Assembly: GCA_030425195.1 (NCBI GenBank)
Contig: JAUIAV010000019.1
Location: 1 to 64,000, forward strand
Length of the DNA: 64,000 nt
Source: Gammaproteobacteria bacterium
GTDB taxonomy: Bacteria; Pseudomonadota; Gammaproteobacteria; Pseudomonadales; Azotimanducaceae
Direction: 5' to 3'
Position numbers and translations under genes: made by a program
Notes under the pieces: generated by a model
Seen by the model: only the letters and a program-made list of their open reading frames with translations
The model's database searches: none
What the model was told of the DNA's origin: nothing
Shown here: positions 19,133 to 26,885 of the stretch, in pieces
Position numbering within the stretch: position 1 is the first letter of the stretch
Layout of the letters: each line of letters opens with the position of its first letter

Positions 19133-20332
19133 CTAGGCACGAACCGCTTCAAGCAGGCCATGAACATTCTTTGGGTTCACTCCGAGCACCTTGCCGGCCT
19201 TAGTCGTCGTAATCTGGCCGCTATAGATCATCCGATCGACTAGCTGGATGAGCATCTTCCCTGTTCGATGCTGTTTTAGTATCTGGTAAGTTGGTCCGCC
19301 TTTCTTCTGGCGGTTCTGCTCGCGAAGCCGCTCTTGATACTCAAGGAAATCCTGGCGGAAACTACGCCGAAATGCCTCGAAGCGCGCATAGTCATAGGCG
19401 CCGCTTCGGTAGAGCTTGTATGCCACCATTGTGTTACTGACGTTGCGGTCACGTGCGAAGTCGCCAATAGTCCGTTTGGCCTGCTCGAACTCAGTGTTCG
19501 GTGTAATCGCCAACTCTGCCAACTCTCTGCGGGCTACAAGAAACTCACTGGCGACATCATTGCAAAATTGCTCTATGCGGTCGTCACCGATCGCCCCACT
19601 TACGCCAGTGTCGCCTAAGGCAATATGCGCCATCTCATGAATGAGCGTGAAGCACCACGCACCGCGACTGTCATTCGCGTTGATCGCGATGAATGGAGCA
19701 ATATCATCAGAGAGCGCGAATCCTCGGAATGCCTCGACTGGAATTCTCGTGTGATAGCTACCCAAATTGTCGACTAGAAGCACGAATACTCCCGCCTGCT
19801 CGGCGAGACGTCTCAGGTAGGTAAATGCGTCGCTGATCTTGCGGAAGTCTCGATATTCGGATTCATCAAACGCAAGAATGCCTTTGAGAGCCGTGACCAT
19901 GTCATCAATGCCGCCCCAACCATGCCCCATGTTGTGAGCGCCAACGAATCCGAGCGCTTCGGTTTCCTCGTCATCAAGCAGAATTTCGCGGACTAGGGAC
20001 TGCCGTGCATGGATATCTCGGATGACTACGTCAGTCCACGCAATCTCTTGGGCATCAATATTGTCCGGAAGGGTCCTATGATCCTGGCCTCGATCCGCTG
20101 TTATCGGGCGCTCTCTCATGTAAAAGCTCAGAAGCGGCCTGCGATACTGCTTTACCATCTTTAGTAGCATCGGCCGGGTAGGTTCCGCGTCACCGTTCTC
20201 GAGTGCCGCCAGACGATCTAGCGCAGCAACACCTCGGGCATCCTTGATTCCGAGCTTCGATATAGCTTCCTCCGGGGAGATGCCTGCAGTTTCTCTAGCC
20301 CAGACTAGTATTTCGGGATTTACCTTCGGCAC
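19133..20332 (-). CDS. HTH-ImmA/IrrE metallopeptidase (M78)
   Basis: A 399-residue protein with an N-terminal helix-turn-helix-like region (ARETAGISPEEAISKLGI...), a central M78 peptidase domain with zinc motif HEMAH (H232, E233, H236) and a helical C-terminus ending in a second HTH-like segment (AGKVLGVNPKNVHGLLEAV). ImmA/IrrE proteases cut repressors or antitoxin-like partners. Paired with a DUF4411 PIN-like gene directly downstream, it fits the toxin-antitoxin or defence modules commonly found on mobile elements. I infer that role; the sequence shows only domain content and gene order. Confidence 0.87.
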   Translation of the reverse strand: MPKVNPEILVWARETAGISPEEAISKLGIKDARGVAALDRLAALENGDAEPTRPMLLKMVKQYRRPLLSFYMRERPITADRGQDHRTLPDNIDAQEIAWTDVVIRDIHARQSLVREILLDDEETEALGFVGAHNMGHGWGGIDDMVTALKGILAFDESEYRDFRKISDAFTYLRRLAEQAGVFVLLVDNLGSYHTRIPVEAFRGFALSDDIAPFIAINANDSRGAWCFTLIHEMAHIALGDTGVSGAIGDDRIEQFCNDVASEFLVARRELAELAITPNTEFEQAKRTIGDFARDRNVSNTMVAYKLYRSGAYDYARFEAFRRSFRQDFLEYQERLREQNRQKKGGPTYQILKQHRTGKMLIQLVDRMIYSGQITTTKAGKVLGVNPKNVHGLLEAVRA

Positions 20333-20432
20333 ACGTGCCCCATGAATTCATGCAATAACGATCCAGCCATCTAGATATCCTAGCGATCAGCTGGGTGGCT
20401 GCAAACGGCCAGAAGAGGACAAAACCAGAGCT

Positions 20433-20858
20433 TCAATTTCGACTGCGACGAGCTTCGATTTCTCGCGTACAGGCTTCTACGCACTCGTTGCATATACCGC
20501 TGAGTTGATACTCGGGATTTCGCACGATGAGTATTTCCACCTCACTAGCCCGCTTCTCGCAGAATCCGCAGTGCTTCTCAGGCTCCACATATTCCTGCAC
20601 TTTCTTCGGCGGAGAAATCTGCTCGTTTGCATCCACGACTTCTACGGTTACGACATCTCCTACGTCTAGCTCATAGTTTTCAAGCCACTCCAAGTGATAG
20701 TGCTTCTCGTCACGCCACCTGAGGCCCTTCACATTCAGAAGAGATTTATCCCATTCGCTGTTCTTTGGGAAGCTGTCCACATGCACAGAGAAGCTCTCAT
20801 CGTCCGAGGCGTCGACAACCAATGAACTTTGATCAGGTAGTTTGATGTGGAACTGCAT
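20433..20858 (-). CDS. Orphan ClpX-type zinc-finger protein
   Basis: A 141-residue protein whose C-terminus matches the ClpX zinc-binding dimerisation domain: CGFC (C97, C100) and ICNECVEAC (C123, C126), with the usual spacing. The rest of ClpX (AAA+ module) is absent. The N-terminal 80 residues form an unrecognised, probably beta-rich domain containing a KGLRW segment. The ATG at 20858 is preferred to a TTG two codons upstream. In ClpX this domain binds adaptors such as SspB and substrates, so the protein might act as an adaptor or decoy; that is inference. It is upstream of the ImmA/IrrE gene on the same strand and divergent from the small recombinase. Confidence 0.72.
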   Translation of the reverse strand: MQFHIKLPDQSSLVVDASDDESFSVHVDSFPKNSEWDKSLLNVKGLRWRDEKHYHLEWLENYELDVGDVVTVEVVDANEQISPPKKVQEYVEPEKHCGFCEKRASEVEILIVRNPEYQLSGICNECVEACTREIEARRSRN

Positions 20859-20982
20859 CGTCAACTTCGCTCAATGATGAACGCCAAGAATAGTCGATAC
20901 ATTTGGGTCAAACGACCGGATTGGGTCGGAAGCGGACTCTCAAACCTTGATAGTTCAGTCTGGGGATACTCGCCGCCGGCTT

Positions 20983-21021
20983 ATCGATTTTCCACAATCG
21001 ATCCTCCTGTTCCGAGGGAGG
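20983..21021 (+). promoter_or_regulatory. Palindrome and SD-sequestering stem before the small recombinase
   Basis: ATCGATT-N6-AATCGAT (20983-21002) is a perfect 7-bp inverted repeat. It is followed by CCTCC (21003-21007), which can pair with the ribosome site GGAGG (21017-21021) 7 nt before the GTG start. Both look regulatory, as operator and translational control. Confidence 0.5.
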
Positions 21022-21028
21022 TAAGAAC

Positions 21029-21661
21029 GTGATTGTGTTTCAGCTAATCGATAGGCCACGGCGCGCGGAGCCATGGAATAAAGGCAAGTATATTGGCCAA
21101 AGGCGACCGCTACGGCCGAGAGAAGTTTGGGGTATTCGGATTCGGCTCCAGATAGCCAGCCGAACGCGCGATTTGGCTCTATTCAACCTGGCAATCGACA
21201 GTAAGCTCCGTGGCTGCGACCTGGTGAGGATGCGAGTGTCTGACGTGATGCACAGCGGCAGGATGCTTTCGAGAGCCAGCGTTATCCAGCAAAAAACGGA
21301 TCATCCGGTGCAGTTCGAGATATCTGAGGAAACGCAGGAATCCGTGTCCGCTTGGATCAGCCGTGCGAGACTCGTGCCGAGCGATCACCTGTTTCCGAGC
21401 CGCAATAGCAAATCTCGGCACCTCTCTACGCGGCAGTATGCGCGCATTGTTCATCAGTGGATTTGCAGTGTGGGGCTTGATCCATCGCTTTATGGAACCC
21501 ACTCCATGCGCCGCACAAAGGTGACTCTGATCTATCGGCAAACGAAGAATCTGCGCGCCGTGCAGTTGCTCCTGGGGCACACGAAGCTCGAAAGCACGGT
21601 TCGCTATCTCGGAGTGGAGGTGGATGATGCACTTGAGCTGGCGGAAAAGACGGAGATTTGA
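21029..21661 (+). CDS. Minimal tyrosine recombinase
   Basis: A 210-residue catalytic-domain-only tyrosine recombinase. The full active set is present: R61 (KLRGCDL), K89, H158 and R161 (THSMRRTK), H184 (LLGHTK) and Y193 (STVRYLG). It lacks the N-terminal arm- and core-binding domains of phage integrases, so it probably needs a partner or a simple site. Similar proteins of about 200 residues are widespread on plasmids and islands. It starts at GTG with GGGAGG upstream and converges with the gpA-like gene. It is distinct from the element's main integrase at 24640. Confidence 0.88.
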   Translation: MIVFQLIDRPRRAEPWNKGKYIGQRRPLRPREVWGIRIRLQIASRTRDLALFNLAIDSKLRGCDLVRMRVSDVMHSGRMLSRASVIQQKTDHPVQFEISEETQESVSAWISRARLVPSDHLFPSRNSKSRHLSTRQYARIVHQWICSVGLDPSLYGTHSMRRTKVTLIYRQTKNLRAVQLLLGHTKLESTVRYLGVEVDDALELAEKTEI

Positions 21662-21698
21662 GGCGTAAGCGAGTGTCATCCCGGTTTTTCGTGGTCAG

Positions 21699-23576
21699 CT
21701 ACAGAGGTGGCCCCCGACGATTCCCGGCACCGTCATTCTCGAATCTACAGTTATTGTCACGAGTCCAAGGTGCGACGGCTTCGCCGTCTCGGATCAATGT
21801 CCACCGTGCGACTGGGCCAGACGATTCAACGGGCTGTGGAAGATGGTGTGCATACTTAGCTGGTATCGTCATCCCTTGAGGGAGGCCAGTCAGTCGTGCG
21901 CCCGTAGCAGTGATGGTGGCGAAGAGTCTGTCTGAAGCAGAAGGATGCTTCCTGACCGTCTCAATCGAATTCTGAGTACGGATACGTTCCGTGGCGGATG
22001 TGATGACGGGATAACCCGGAGGAGTGCACGCGTGCTCTTCGGCTGTCTCGGACCATTCGCGCCGCCAGAATCCGATCCGAGTTCGTATATAGACTCCCTC
22101 GCGTTGCAAACCAATCACCGGAAGTGCATTTCCCTCCACTGGTTCACCGTACTTGTTGACCGGTGGAGTACATTCCCCGGTTATCGAACACCACCGCTGC
22201 CCTCGGATGATTCGTGTCGGTTGCTTCCGACCGGGCATGTGCCCGCCCATGCATCGCATGAACCCGCACCAGTTTGGCTTTAGGTCGCCTGGTGCACTAG
22301 CGTGCAGCCATGGGGTGATGTGAGGTGTCGAGACGGCTCTTTGCTCTCGCAGTCGGCGATATTCTCGCCAGGCTGTGACCGAAGGACCGCCGATCTGCTG
22401 AAACTGACGAATTGCCCAGGTGCGCGCCCAAGCGACGATTCGATCGGCGACCGCTTCAGCATCGTTTCCATAGAGATCATCCCCGACGGCGTGGCCATCG
22501 ACGTTTTTCGCTACGTACTTGACCGCGTATCCGGTCGCGCTACCTTTCTCCGGATCGATCCACTCAAACGTGACCCTGTGCTTCCGTGCCCCCGGTTCAT
22601 CTCCGTCTTCTTTGAGAGCGTAGTGTTTTATTGTGTCTTGTAGCGCTTTCGCATCTCTGAGTGGGACAAACAGAATCAGATGCCAGTGCGGCGTTCCATC
22701 GTGATGCGGCTCAACCATGCGAAATCCGTAGCGTTCAACACGCTTGTGGTCCAGGCTCGGCCGGATGTGATCCCAGACTCCGCAGAGATAGTCGTTTGCC
22801 TCGCGAGGTGTACAGCCGTTCCACTTCCGATTTCGGCTCCCGTCGCTGTGGTGTGCGTGATAGGCGCTGGGGCAGGTAAGGGTGATGAACACGGCACGGT
22901 GCCCTTCCTCCTGGGCGTATCGCTCCATTCCGCTGATGCGCGTCATCAACTCCAATCGGCGCTTTTCCGGGTTCGCAACAGAGGCTTCAGCCGCTTCCGT
23001 CAGGGTGCAATCGACGCCTAACTCATCGTTGACCATTGTGATGTCTTCGAGCACTCGCTGGTTCGCTCGTTGCCGTTGACGAAACAGTGCCAGGCAATGA
23101 TCGGAGCAATAGATTTGTTTATGCCGATGGACCAAGCCGATGTGGCGCATCATCTGATCTCTGTATTGCGAAACCGGCTTCCGGAGCTGGCGCCGCCAGA
23201 ATTGCCAGTCTTTGGCTCGGAGCAGTCGAGGGCCGGTGTCCTGCCCCGGCACCTCTGGTAGCTCGTGACGGGCACGGAAATCGTCGAGTTCGGCATCAGT
23301 AGTGAATTTGATGCACTCGTCAGCTAGCCAGCGGGCGATCTTGTCTAAGTCTTCAGTCTTGTGGACGTCCCGCACCACCTTAGGGGTGTTCATCAGCAGC
23401 GTGTGGATTTCTCGCAACCAGGTGTTTCCAGCTGATCGGTTGCGTTTCTTGCGGTACCTCCATTCGTCTGCAACGTCTTTGGCTACTCGACCGAAATCTG
23501 CGATGAACGGTTCAGCCCACAGCAAGTCGTCAATGTCTGCGCCTCCGCCACGGATGACGCGGTATGAGGCAGTCAT
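21699..23576 (-). CDS. Replication endonuclease, phage P2 gpA-like (HUH)
   Basis: A 625-residue rolling-circle initiator of the phage GPA family. The HUH metal motif is PHWHLILF (H297, H299). The catalytic motif GYAVKYVAKNVDG has two tyrosines spaced by four (Y350, Y354), as in P2 gpA, which uses paired tyrosines. A C-x6-C-like cluster (IYCSDHCLALF) precedes the nuclease domain. The protein should nick one strand at the element's origin and allow replication after excision. It supports classification of the island as a replicating, satellite-like element. The ATG overlaps (ATGA) the stop of a short doubtful frame upstream. Confidence 0.88.
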   Translation of the reverse strand: MTASYRVIRGGGADIDDLLWAEPFIADFGRVAKDVADEWRYRKKRNRSAGNTWLREIHTLLMNTPKVVRDVHKTEDLDKIARWLADECIKFTTDAELDDFRARHELPEVPGQDTGPRLLRAKDWQFWRRQLRKPVSQYRDQMMRHIGLVHRHKQIYCSDHCLALFRQRQRANQRVLEDITMVNDELGVDCTLTEAAEASVANPEKRRLELMTRISGMERYAQEEGHRAVFITLTCPSAYHAHHSDGSRNRKWNGCTPREANDYLCGVWDHIRPSLDHKRVERYGFRMVEPHHDGTPHWHLILFVPLRDAKALQDTIKHYALKEDGDEPGARKHRVTFEWIDPEKGSATGYAVKYVAKNVDGHAVGDDLYGNDAEAVADRIVAWARTWAIRQFQQIGGPSVTAWREYRRLREQRAVSTPHITPWLHASAPGDLKPNWCGFMRCMGGHMPGRKQPTRIIRGQRWCSITGECTPPVNKYGEPVEGNALPVIGLQREGVYIRTRIGFWRREWSETAEEHACTPPGYPVITSATERIRTQNSIETVRKHPSASDRLFATITATGARLTGLPQGMTIPAKYAHHLPQPVESSGPVARWTLIRDGEAVAPWTRDNNCRFENDGAGNRRGPPL

Positions 23577-23728
23577 GCTGTGGCTCCAAGGTATCGGTGC
23601 TGTGCCGCGTAACGGGAGACGGAACGATTCGAGTAGAGGGGGTTATGGGGGTTGGGTGCCGCGTCGGGTGCGGAGATGTAGCCAACAATGCGCTTGCAAT
23701 GGCTCGGAGAGATCACCGGCATGATCCC

Positions 23729-23784
23729 GGGTACCCCGGAACTTAAGCGGGGTACGCAGGGGTCAAGACGAGGGGGGTACCCCA
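23729..23784. promoter_or_regulatory. GGGGTAC cluster upstream of the replication gene
   Basis: Three GGGGTAC/GTACCCC motifs lie in 56 bp (around 23731, 23749 and 23776), two of them as GGGTACCC palindromes. They sit in the 263-bp gap between alpA and the gpA-like gene. Candidate roles are iterons of an origin or operators for the AlpA-type regulator. The gap shows no convincing gene. Confidence 0.45.
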
Positions 23785-23839
23785 CCCCGTAGATGGGGGT
23801 TGAACCCGCAACGGTTAGGAACCGATAAGGCATTGAGCA

Positions 23840-24037
23840 TCAAGCGGCCTGGTTCTGTATCCAACGCTCGATGTCAGAAGGCACCCAGTAGTTCCTGCCG
23901 TTCAGTTTGGTGGGCTTTGGAAATTCTCGATACTGAATCCACCGCCACAGGGTCATATCCGAGATGCCGCCAAAGCTCTCTTTGACGGTTGTACTGCGAA
24001 CGAGAGCGGTAAGTTGAGTGCCTTCCTGATGGTCCAT
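23840..24037 (-). CDS. AlpA-family transcriptional regulator / excisionase-like
   Basis: A 65-residue winged-helix protein of the AlpA type: a short N-terminus, the helix-turn-helix region TVKESFGGISDMTLWRWI, and the family ending FPKPTKLNGRNYWVPSDIERWI. AlpA proteins in P4-like satellites and cryptic prophages regulate the integrase and can act as directionality factors. It sits between the integrase operon and the replication gene, a usual location. Confidence 0.88.
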   Translation of the reverse strand: MDHQEGTQLTALVRSTTVKESFGGISDMTLWRWIQYREFPKPTKLNGRNYWVPSDIERWIQNQAA

Positions 24038-24128
24038 CTTGCTGAGTCACATGTGCTAAACATCTAACTCAGGTTAGGGCGGGGAGCGGGGTGCCGATCT
24101 ACCAGAGAAAGTCCCCGATATCGACTAC

Positions 24129-24647
24129 TTATTCTGGTGGACGGCCGTCGGTTTGGTGTGATCGCTGTGCAAAGGTGACGAATTCGATGATCTTCTCTGC
24201 CAGTTGCCGCTCATCCGCATACTCGTGTTTCTTGATGTACCAACGAGCAAGTGTGTCCTCAGGCACATTGAACAGCTTTGCTGCATGGGAGACAGCGTCA
24301 TTTGAGGGTGTTGCGAAGAATCGAACCCGCCACTCTAGGTAGCAAAAAATCACCATTCGGTCCGGCCATGTTTCACGCCGTCCATTGCGTTCGACGACGC
24401 TGACTGAATCGAACCATTGGTTACTCAAATGCCGTCCGAGTTTCCATTCTTGGTCAGTCGCATTGTTCCTGGGGAGGTTCAACAGAAAGCTAAACAACTC
24501 CAAGGTTGGAAGGGTTTGCTCCGGATCATCGATGATGGTTAGGCATGCCTGCACAAACTCGTCGTCGGATTGAGGGATATCGACGACCGTGCGAAGCGCG
24601 GGTAGCACCTGCTCTCGAATCTGCTGCTCCAGTGCCGCGTTAGGCAC
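24129..24647 (-). CDS. Unknown protein encoded after the integrase
   Basis: A 172-residue protein of unrecognised family. It is mostly helical. The C-terminal part has a helix-turn-helix-like segment (AVSHAAKLFNVPEDTLARWY). Its GTG start overlaps the 3' end of the integrase gene by 8 bp, so translation is probably coupled and the function related to excision, integration or control. No cysteine cluster or nuclease motif is visible. Confidence 0.68.
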   Translation of the reverse strand: MPNAALEQQIREQVLPALRTVVDIPQSDDEFVQACLTIIDDPEQTLPTLELFSFLLNLPRNNATDQEWKLGRHLSNQWFDSVSVVERNGRRETWPDRMVIFCYLEWRVRFFATPSNDAVSHAAKLFNVPEDTLARWYIKKHEYADERQLAEKIIEFVTFAQRSHQTDGRPPE

Positions 24648-25824
24648 GGATGGAAACCACGTTCTCGTTTTCGATCACGGATCGTAGGAACTGCCCCCAC
24701 TCTCCCAGAGCATCAGCCATCTCTTCTTCATAGGTTGCCCGGTTGTAGACCGCCATGACCCCCTTGATGGTCCCTGAGCGACGATTCTGGATTCGCTCGA
24801 CAACGTAGGGGTGTTTGCCCAAGTGTTCCCCGAAATGCGTTGCGACGGTGCGACGGACATCATGAAATCGCCACCCCGTGACCTTTGATTTCTTATCAAG
24901 AAGCGCCTTCGCCTTTGAGAAGCCGCGGATGGGTTTTTCACCCGCTCTGGTGCTGAACACGTACGGTCCTTCAAACCGTGGAATCTCATCCAGGATTTCC
25001 AGTGCCAAGGTGGACATGGGAACGCGATGGCGTGAATTGCTCTTGGTGGGTTCTTCGATCTCCCACCAGGTGCCCCGGATTTCTGGCCACTGCATGCGCG
25101 AGATGTCGCCTTCGCGCTGGCCGCCAGTGGCGAGCATAAGTTTGAGCCATGGCCCCCACGGATACCCGACCTCATCTGCCGCTTTCCAGAGTTTCTTGAT
25201 CTCTTTCAAGTCCAGCACCCGATCCCTTGGCTGTTCTTTGGCGGGTGCTTTCACCCCTACCGCTGGAGAGGCATCGAGGTAGCCGCGTTCGACGGACCAG
25301 TTGAAGAGTTTGCTGATGGTGGCCAATACCCGGTTCGCCGTAGTGCCTTTCCCGGCATCCACCAGATCATCCAGCACGATATGCACATGCCGCCGGTTGA
25401 TGGTCGCGATGGGCAGATGCCCCCAAGCAGGGATCAGCGTCTTTTCGACGTGGCGTTTGGTGCCAGCGTAGGTAGTCGGTTTCTGGTGCTCTTTCGCGTA
25501 CCGCTCCAGAAACTCTTCCGCGATGGGTTTCAACTGGGTTTTGCTCTCCCGGATGGCTTCCAGTCGGGGATCGACACCGCCGCTCGCTAGGCGCAGTTTC
25601 TTGATGGCATCGTCGCGCGCATCTGACAGACTCCAGACGGGATATTTGCCGATGGTGTCGCGGAACTGCTTGCCGTGGAGTCGGTACATGACGAAAAAGG
25701 AAGGTCGGCCAGACGTGCCGATGCGGACGCCGAAACCGGGCACCAGGGTATCGAAAATTTCCATCCTGCCGGCTTTGGGCGCCTTCAGGTTGGTCAGGAA
25801 TTTGTCGGTCAGATTCTTCTTCAT
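24640..25824 (-). CDS. Tyrosine integrase of the element
   Basis: A 394-residue phage/P4-type integrase with the N-terminal DUF4102 arm-binding domain (LKAPKAGRMEIFDTLVPGFG, residues 13-32), a SAM-like core-binding domain (about 100-190) and the catalytic domain. Active residues seen are R237 (GGQREGD), H321 and R324 (FHDVRRT) and the nucleophile Y360 (AVYNRAT). The second catalytic His, normally in LNHVSG-like context, is replaced by Arg (IQNRRSG, R348). The gene begins about 185 bp from the right attachment repeat and reads inward. It is most likely the enzyme that inserted the element in tRNA-Thr. Confidence 0.93.
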   Translation of the reverse strand: MKKNLTDKFLTNLKAPKAGRMEIFDTLVPGFGVRIGTSGRPSFFVMYRLHGKQFRDTIGKYPVWSLSDARDDAIKKLRLASGGVDPRLEAIRESKTQLKPIAEEFLERYAKEHQKPTTYAGTKRHVEKTLIPAWGHLPIATINRRHVHIVLDDLVDAGKGTTANRVLATISKLFNWSVERGYLDASPAVGVKAPAKEQPRDRVLDLKEIKKLWKAADEVGYPWGPWLKLMLATGGQREGDISRMQWPEIRGTWWEIEEPTKSNSRHRVPMSTLALEILDEIPRFEGPYVFSTRAGEKPIRGFSKAKALLDKKSKVTGWRFHDVRRTVATHFGEHLGKHPYVVERIQNRRSGTIKGVMAVYNRATYEEEMADALGEWGQFLRSVIENENVVSIRA

Positions 25825-25833
25825 CCGAGAGCA

Positions 25834-25850
25834 GCTGATTTTTAATCAGC
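25834..25850. promoter_or_regulatory. Core-like palindrome over the integrase promoter
   Basis: GCTGATT-TTT-AATCAGC is a perfect inverted repeat lying 10 bp upstream of the integrase ATG. It shares the CTGATT-N3-AATCAG geometry of the attachment core at 15542-15558 (13 of 17 bases identical). It could be an integrase autoregulatory site, or a relic of another tRNA anticodon arm. Confidence 0.6.
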
Positions 25851-25859
25851 AGGCCGTTT

Positions 25860-25885
25860 GGGTAACACCAGGGTGGCAGTTACCC
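25860..25885. promoter_or_regulatory. Candidate integrase arm sites, right end
   Basis: GGGTAAC at 25860-25866 and its inverted form GTTACCC at 25879-25885. Together with the direct pair at 15641-15659 they would flank the core on both sides in the excised circle. Confidence 0.5.
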
Positions 25886-26009
25886 ACGATAGCGGATGTT
25901 ATGAAGTGTGAAAAGGAAAGCCTGAAATAGACAAAAAATGCTTCTAAATCAGGCAGATATGTTTATGCCTAAGTTAGGGTGTGTTATGGCACGTTAGTTG
26001 CCGAAAAAA

Positions 26010-26060
26010 GATTCGTAATCAGTAGGTCCGCGGTTCGATTCCGCGTTCCGGCACCAGACT
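26010..26060. repeat. attR: right 51-bp direct repeat (tRNA-Thr 3' fragment)
   Basis: Identical over 51 bp to 15545-15595. Here the bases to its left (GCCGAAAAAA) replace the 5' half of the tRNA, so this copy is a fragment and not a gene. The last base is shared with the stop codon of the convergent TfpX-like gene. Confidence 0.93.
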
Positions 26061-26848
26061 TATTCAGCAGCGCCTGATTCTCCCTCGTTTTCTCGCCCGC
26101 CCTCTGGACTGCCCGGCAGTGGCAAACCGATGTGGATGAAATTCTGATTCACCCGGTGGATTGCCAGCAGATCTATGCTGTATCGCGTGGCGAAGGGAAC
26201 GAATACGTAGTCCTCCATGCGGCCTCCGTTGCCTTCCAGAAACCGTTCCAGGAAGGGTGTCCGAGCATCCCGGCGCTCGAGTTCCTCCCGGCTGAGACCC
26301 GGTGTATCGGCCAGGATGAACTCAGGATCTACCGGCTGGAAGAACTCATACTGAACTCTGAGAGGCGTGCCGGTCTGAATCGATCTCAATCTGATTTCCG
26401 CCTGCGCTTCGTAGTCCTCGGGTAAGACCACCGCCAACCACTTCGGAGAAGGTCCGGGGAAACCTGAGAGGTCTGGTGGTTCCCGGTTCGCCGCTCGAAA
26501 GTCGTCTGCGGCGAGCGATTGAAACGAGCCGTCGGAGAAGACCAGCGCGATCGGCCGCTCGGAGAAAACGACCCAGACGCCCGCCGTCAGGCTGGCGATC
26601 TGGATCAACCCGATGATGGAAAGGTCCCGTCTGAGTTCTTTCCGGGGCTTCGCCCGATTGAACACCACAAGGGTCAGAGTTGGACCCAGCACGAAGTCGA
26701 CGAACGCGACGATCCTGATGCCCTGCCAGCCCCCGTCCGAGACGAAAAAGAAATCCGGGTACCAGTGGAAAAGAATCATATAGCCAAGGACGGCAAATAT
26801 GATGAGGCTGATACCGAGGTGAACGGCAAATGCGCCAAAGCGATTCAT
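26060..26848 (-). CDS. TfpX/TfpZ-like type IV pilin accessory protein
   Basis: A 262-residue inner-membrane protein. Three to four spans occur in the first 100 residues (starting FAVHLGISLIIFAVLGYMIL), with the motif DFVLGPTLTLVVFNRAK that is typical of TfpX/TfpZ pilin accessory proteins. The C-terminal 150 residues are periplasmic. In other genera these genes sit next to pilA and affect pilin stability or assembly. Here the gene is on the opposite strand and separated from pilA and the second pilin by the 10.5-kb island; without the island it would lie within about 0.6 kb of the second pilin gene. Confidence 0.75.
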   Translation of the reverse strand: MNRFGAFAVHLGISLIIFAVLGYMILFHWYPDFFFVSDGGWQGIRIVAFVDFVLGPTLTLVVFNRAKPRKELRRDLSIIGLIQIASLTAGVWVVFSERPIALVFSDGSFQSLAADDFRAANREPPDLSGFPGPSPKWLAVVLPEDYEAQAEIRLRSIQTGTPLRVQYEFFQPVDPEFILADTPGLSREELERRDARTPFLERFLEGNGGRMEDYVFVPFATRYSIDLLAIHRVNQNFIHIGLPLPGSPEGGRENEGESGAAE

Positions 26849-26885
26849 GCGTCCGCTCCTGATGTCCCGAGTCGTCGAAATCCGG

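Noticed and set aside
23573..23833. 86-codon minus-strand frame whose stop overlaps the gpA-like start (ATGA)
   Set aside because: The overlap is suggestive, but the frame runs through the GGGGTAC cluster, has low-complexity Pro/Ser content and shows no domain. I left it out as a gene.
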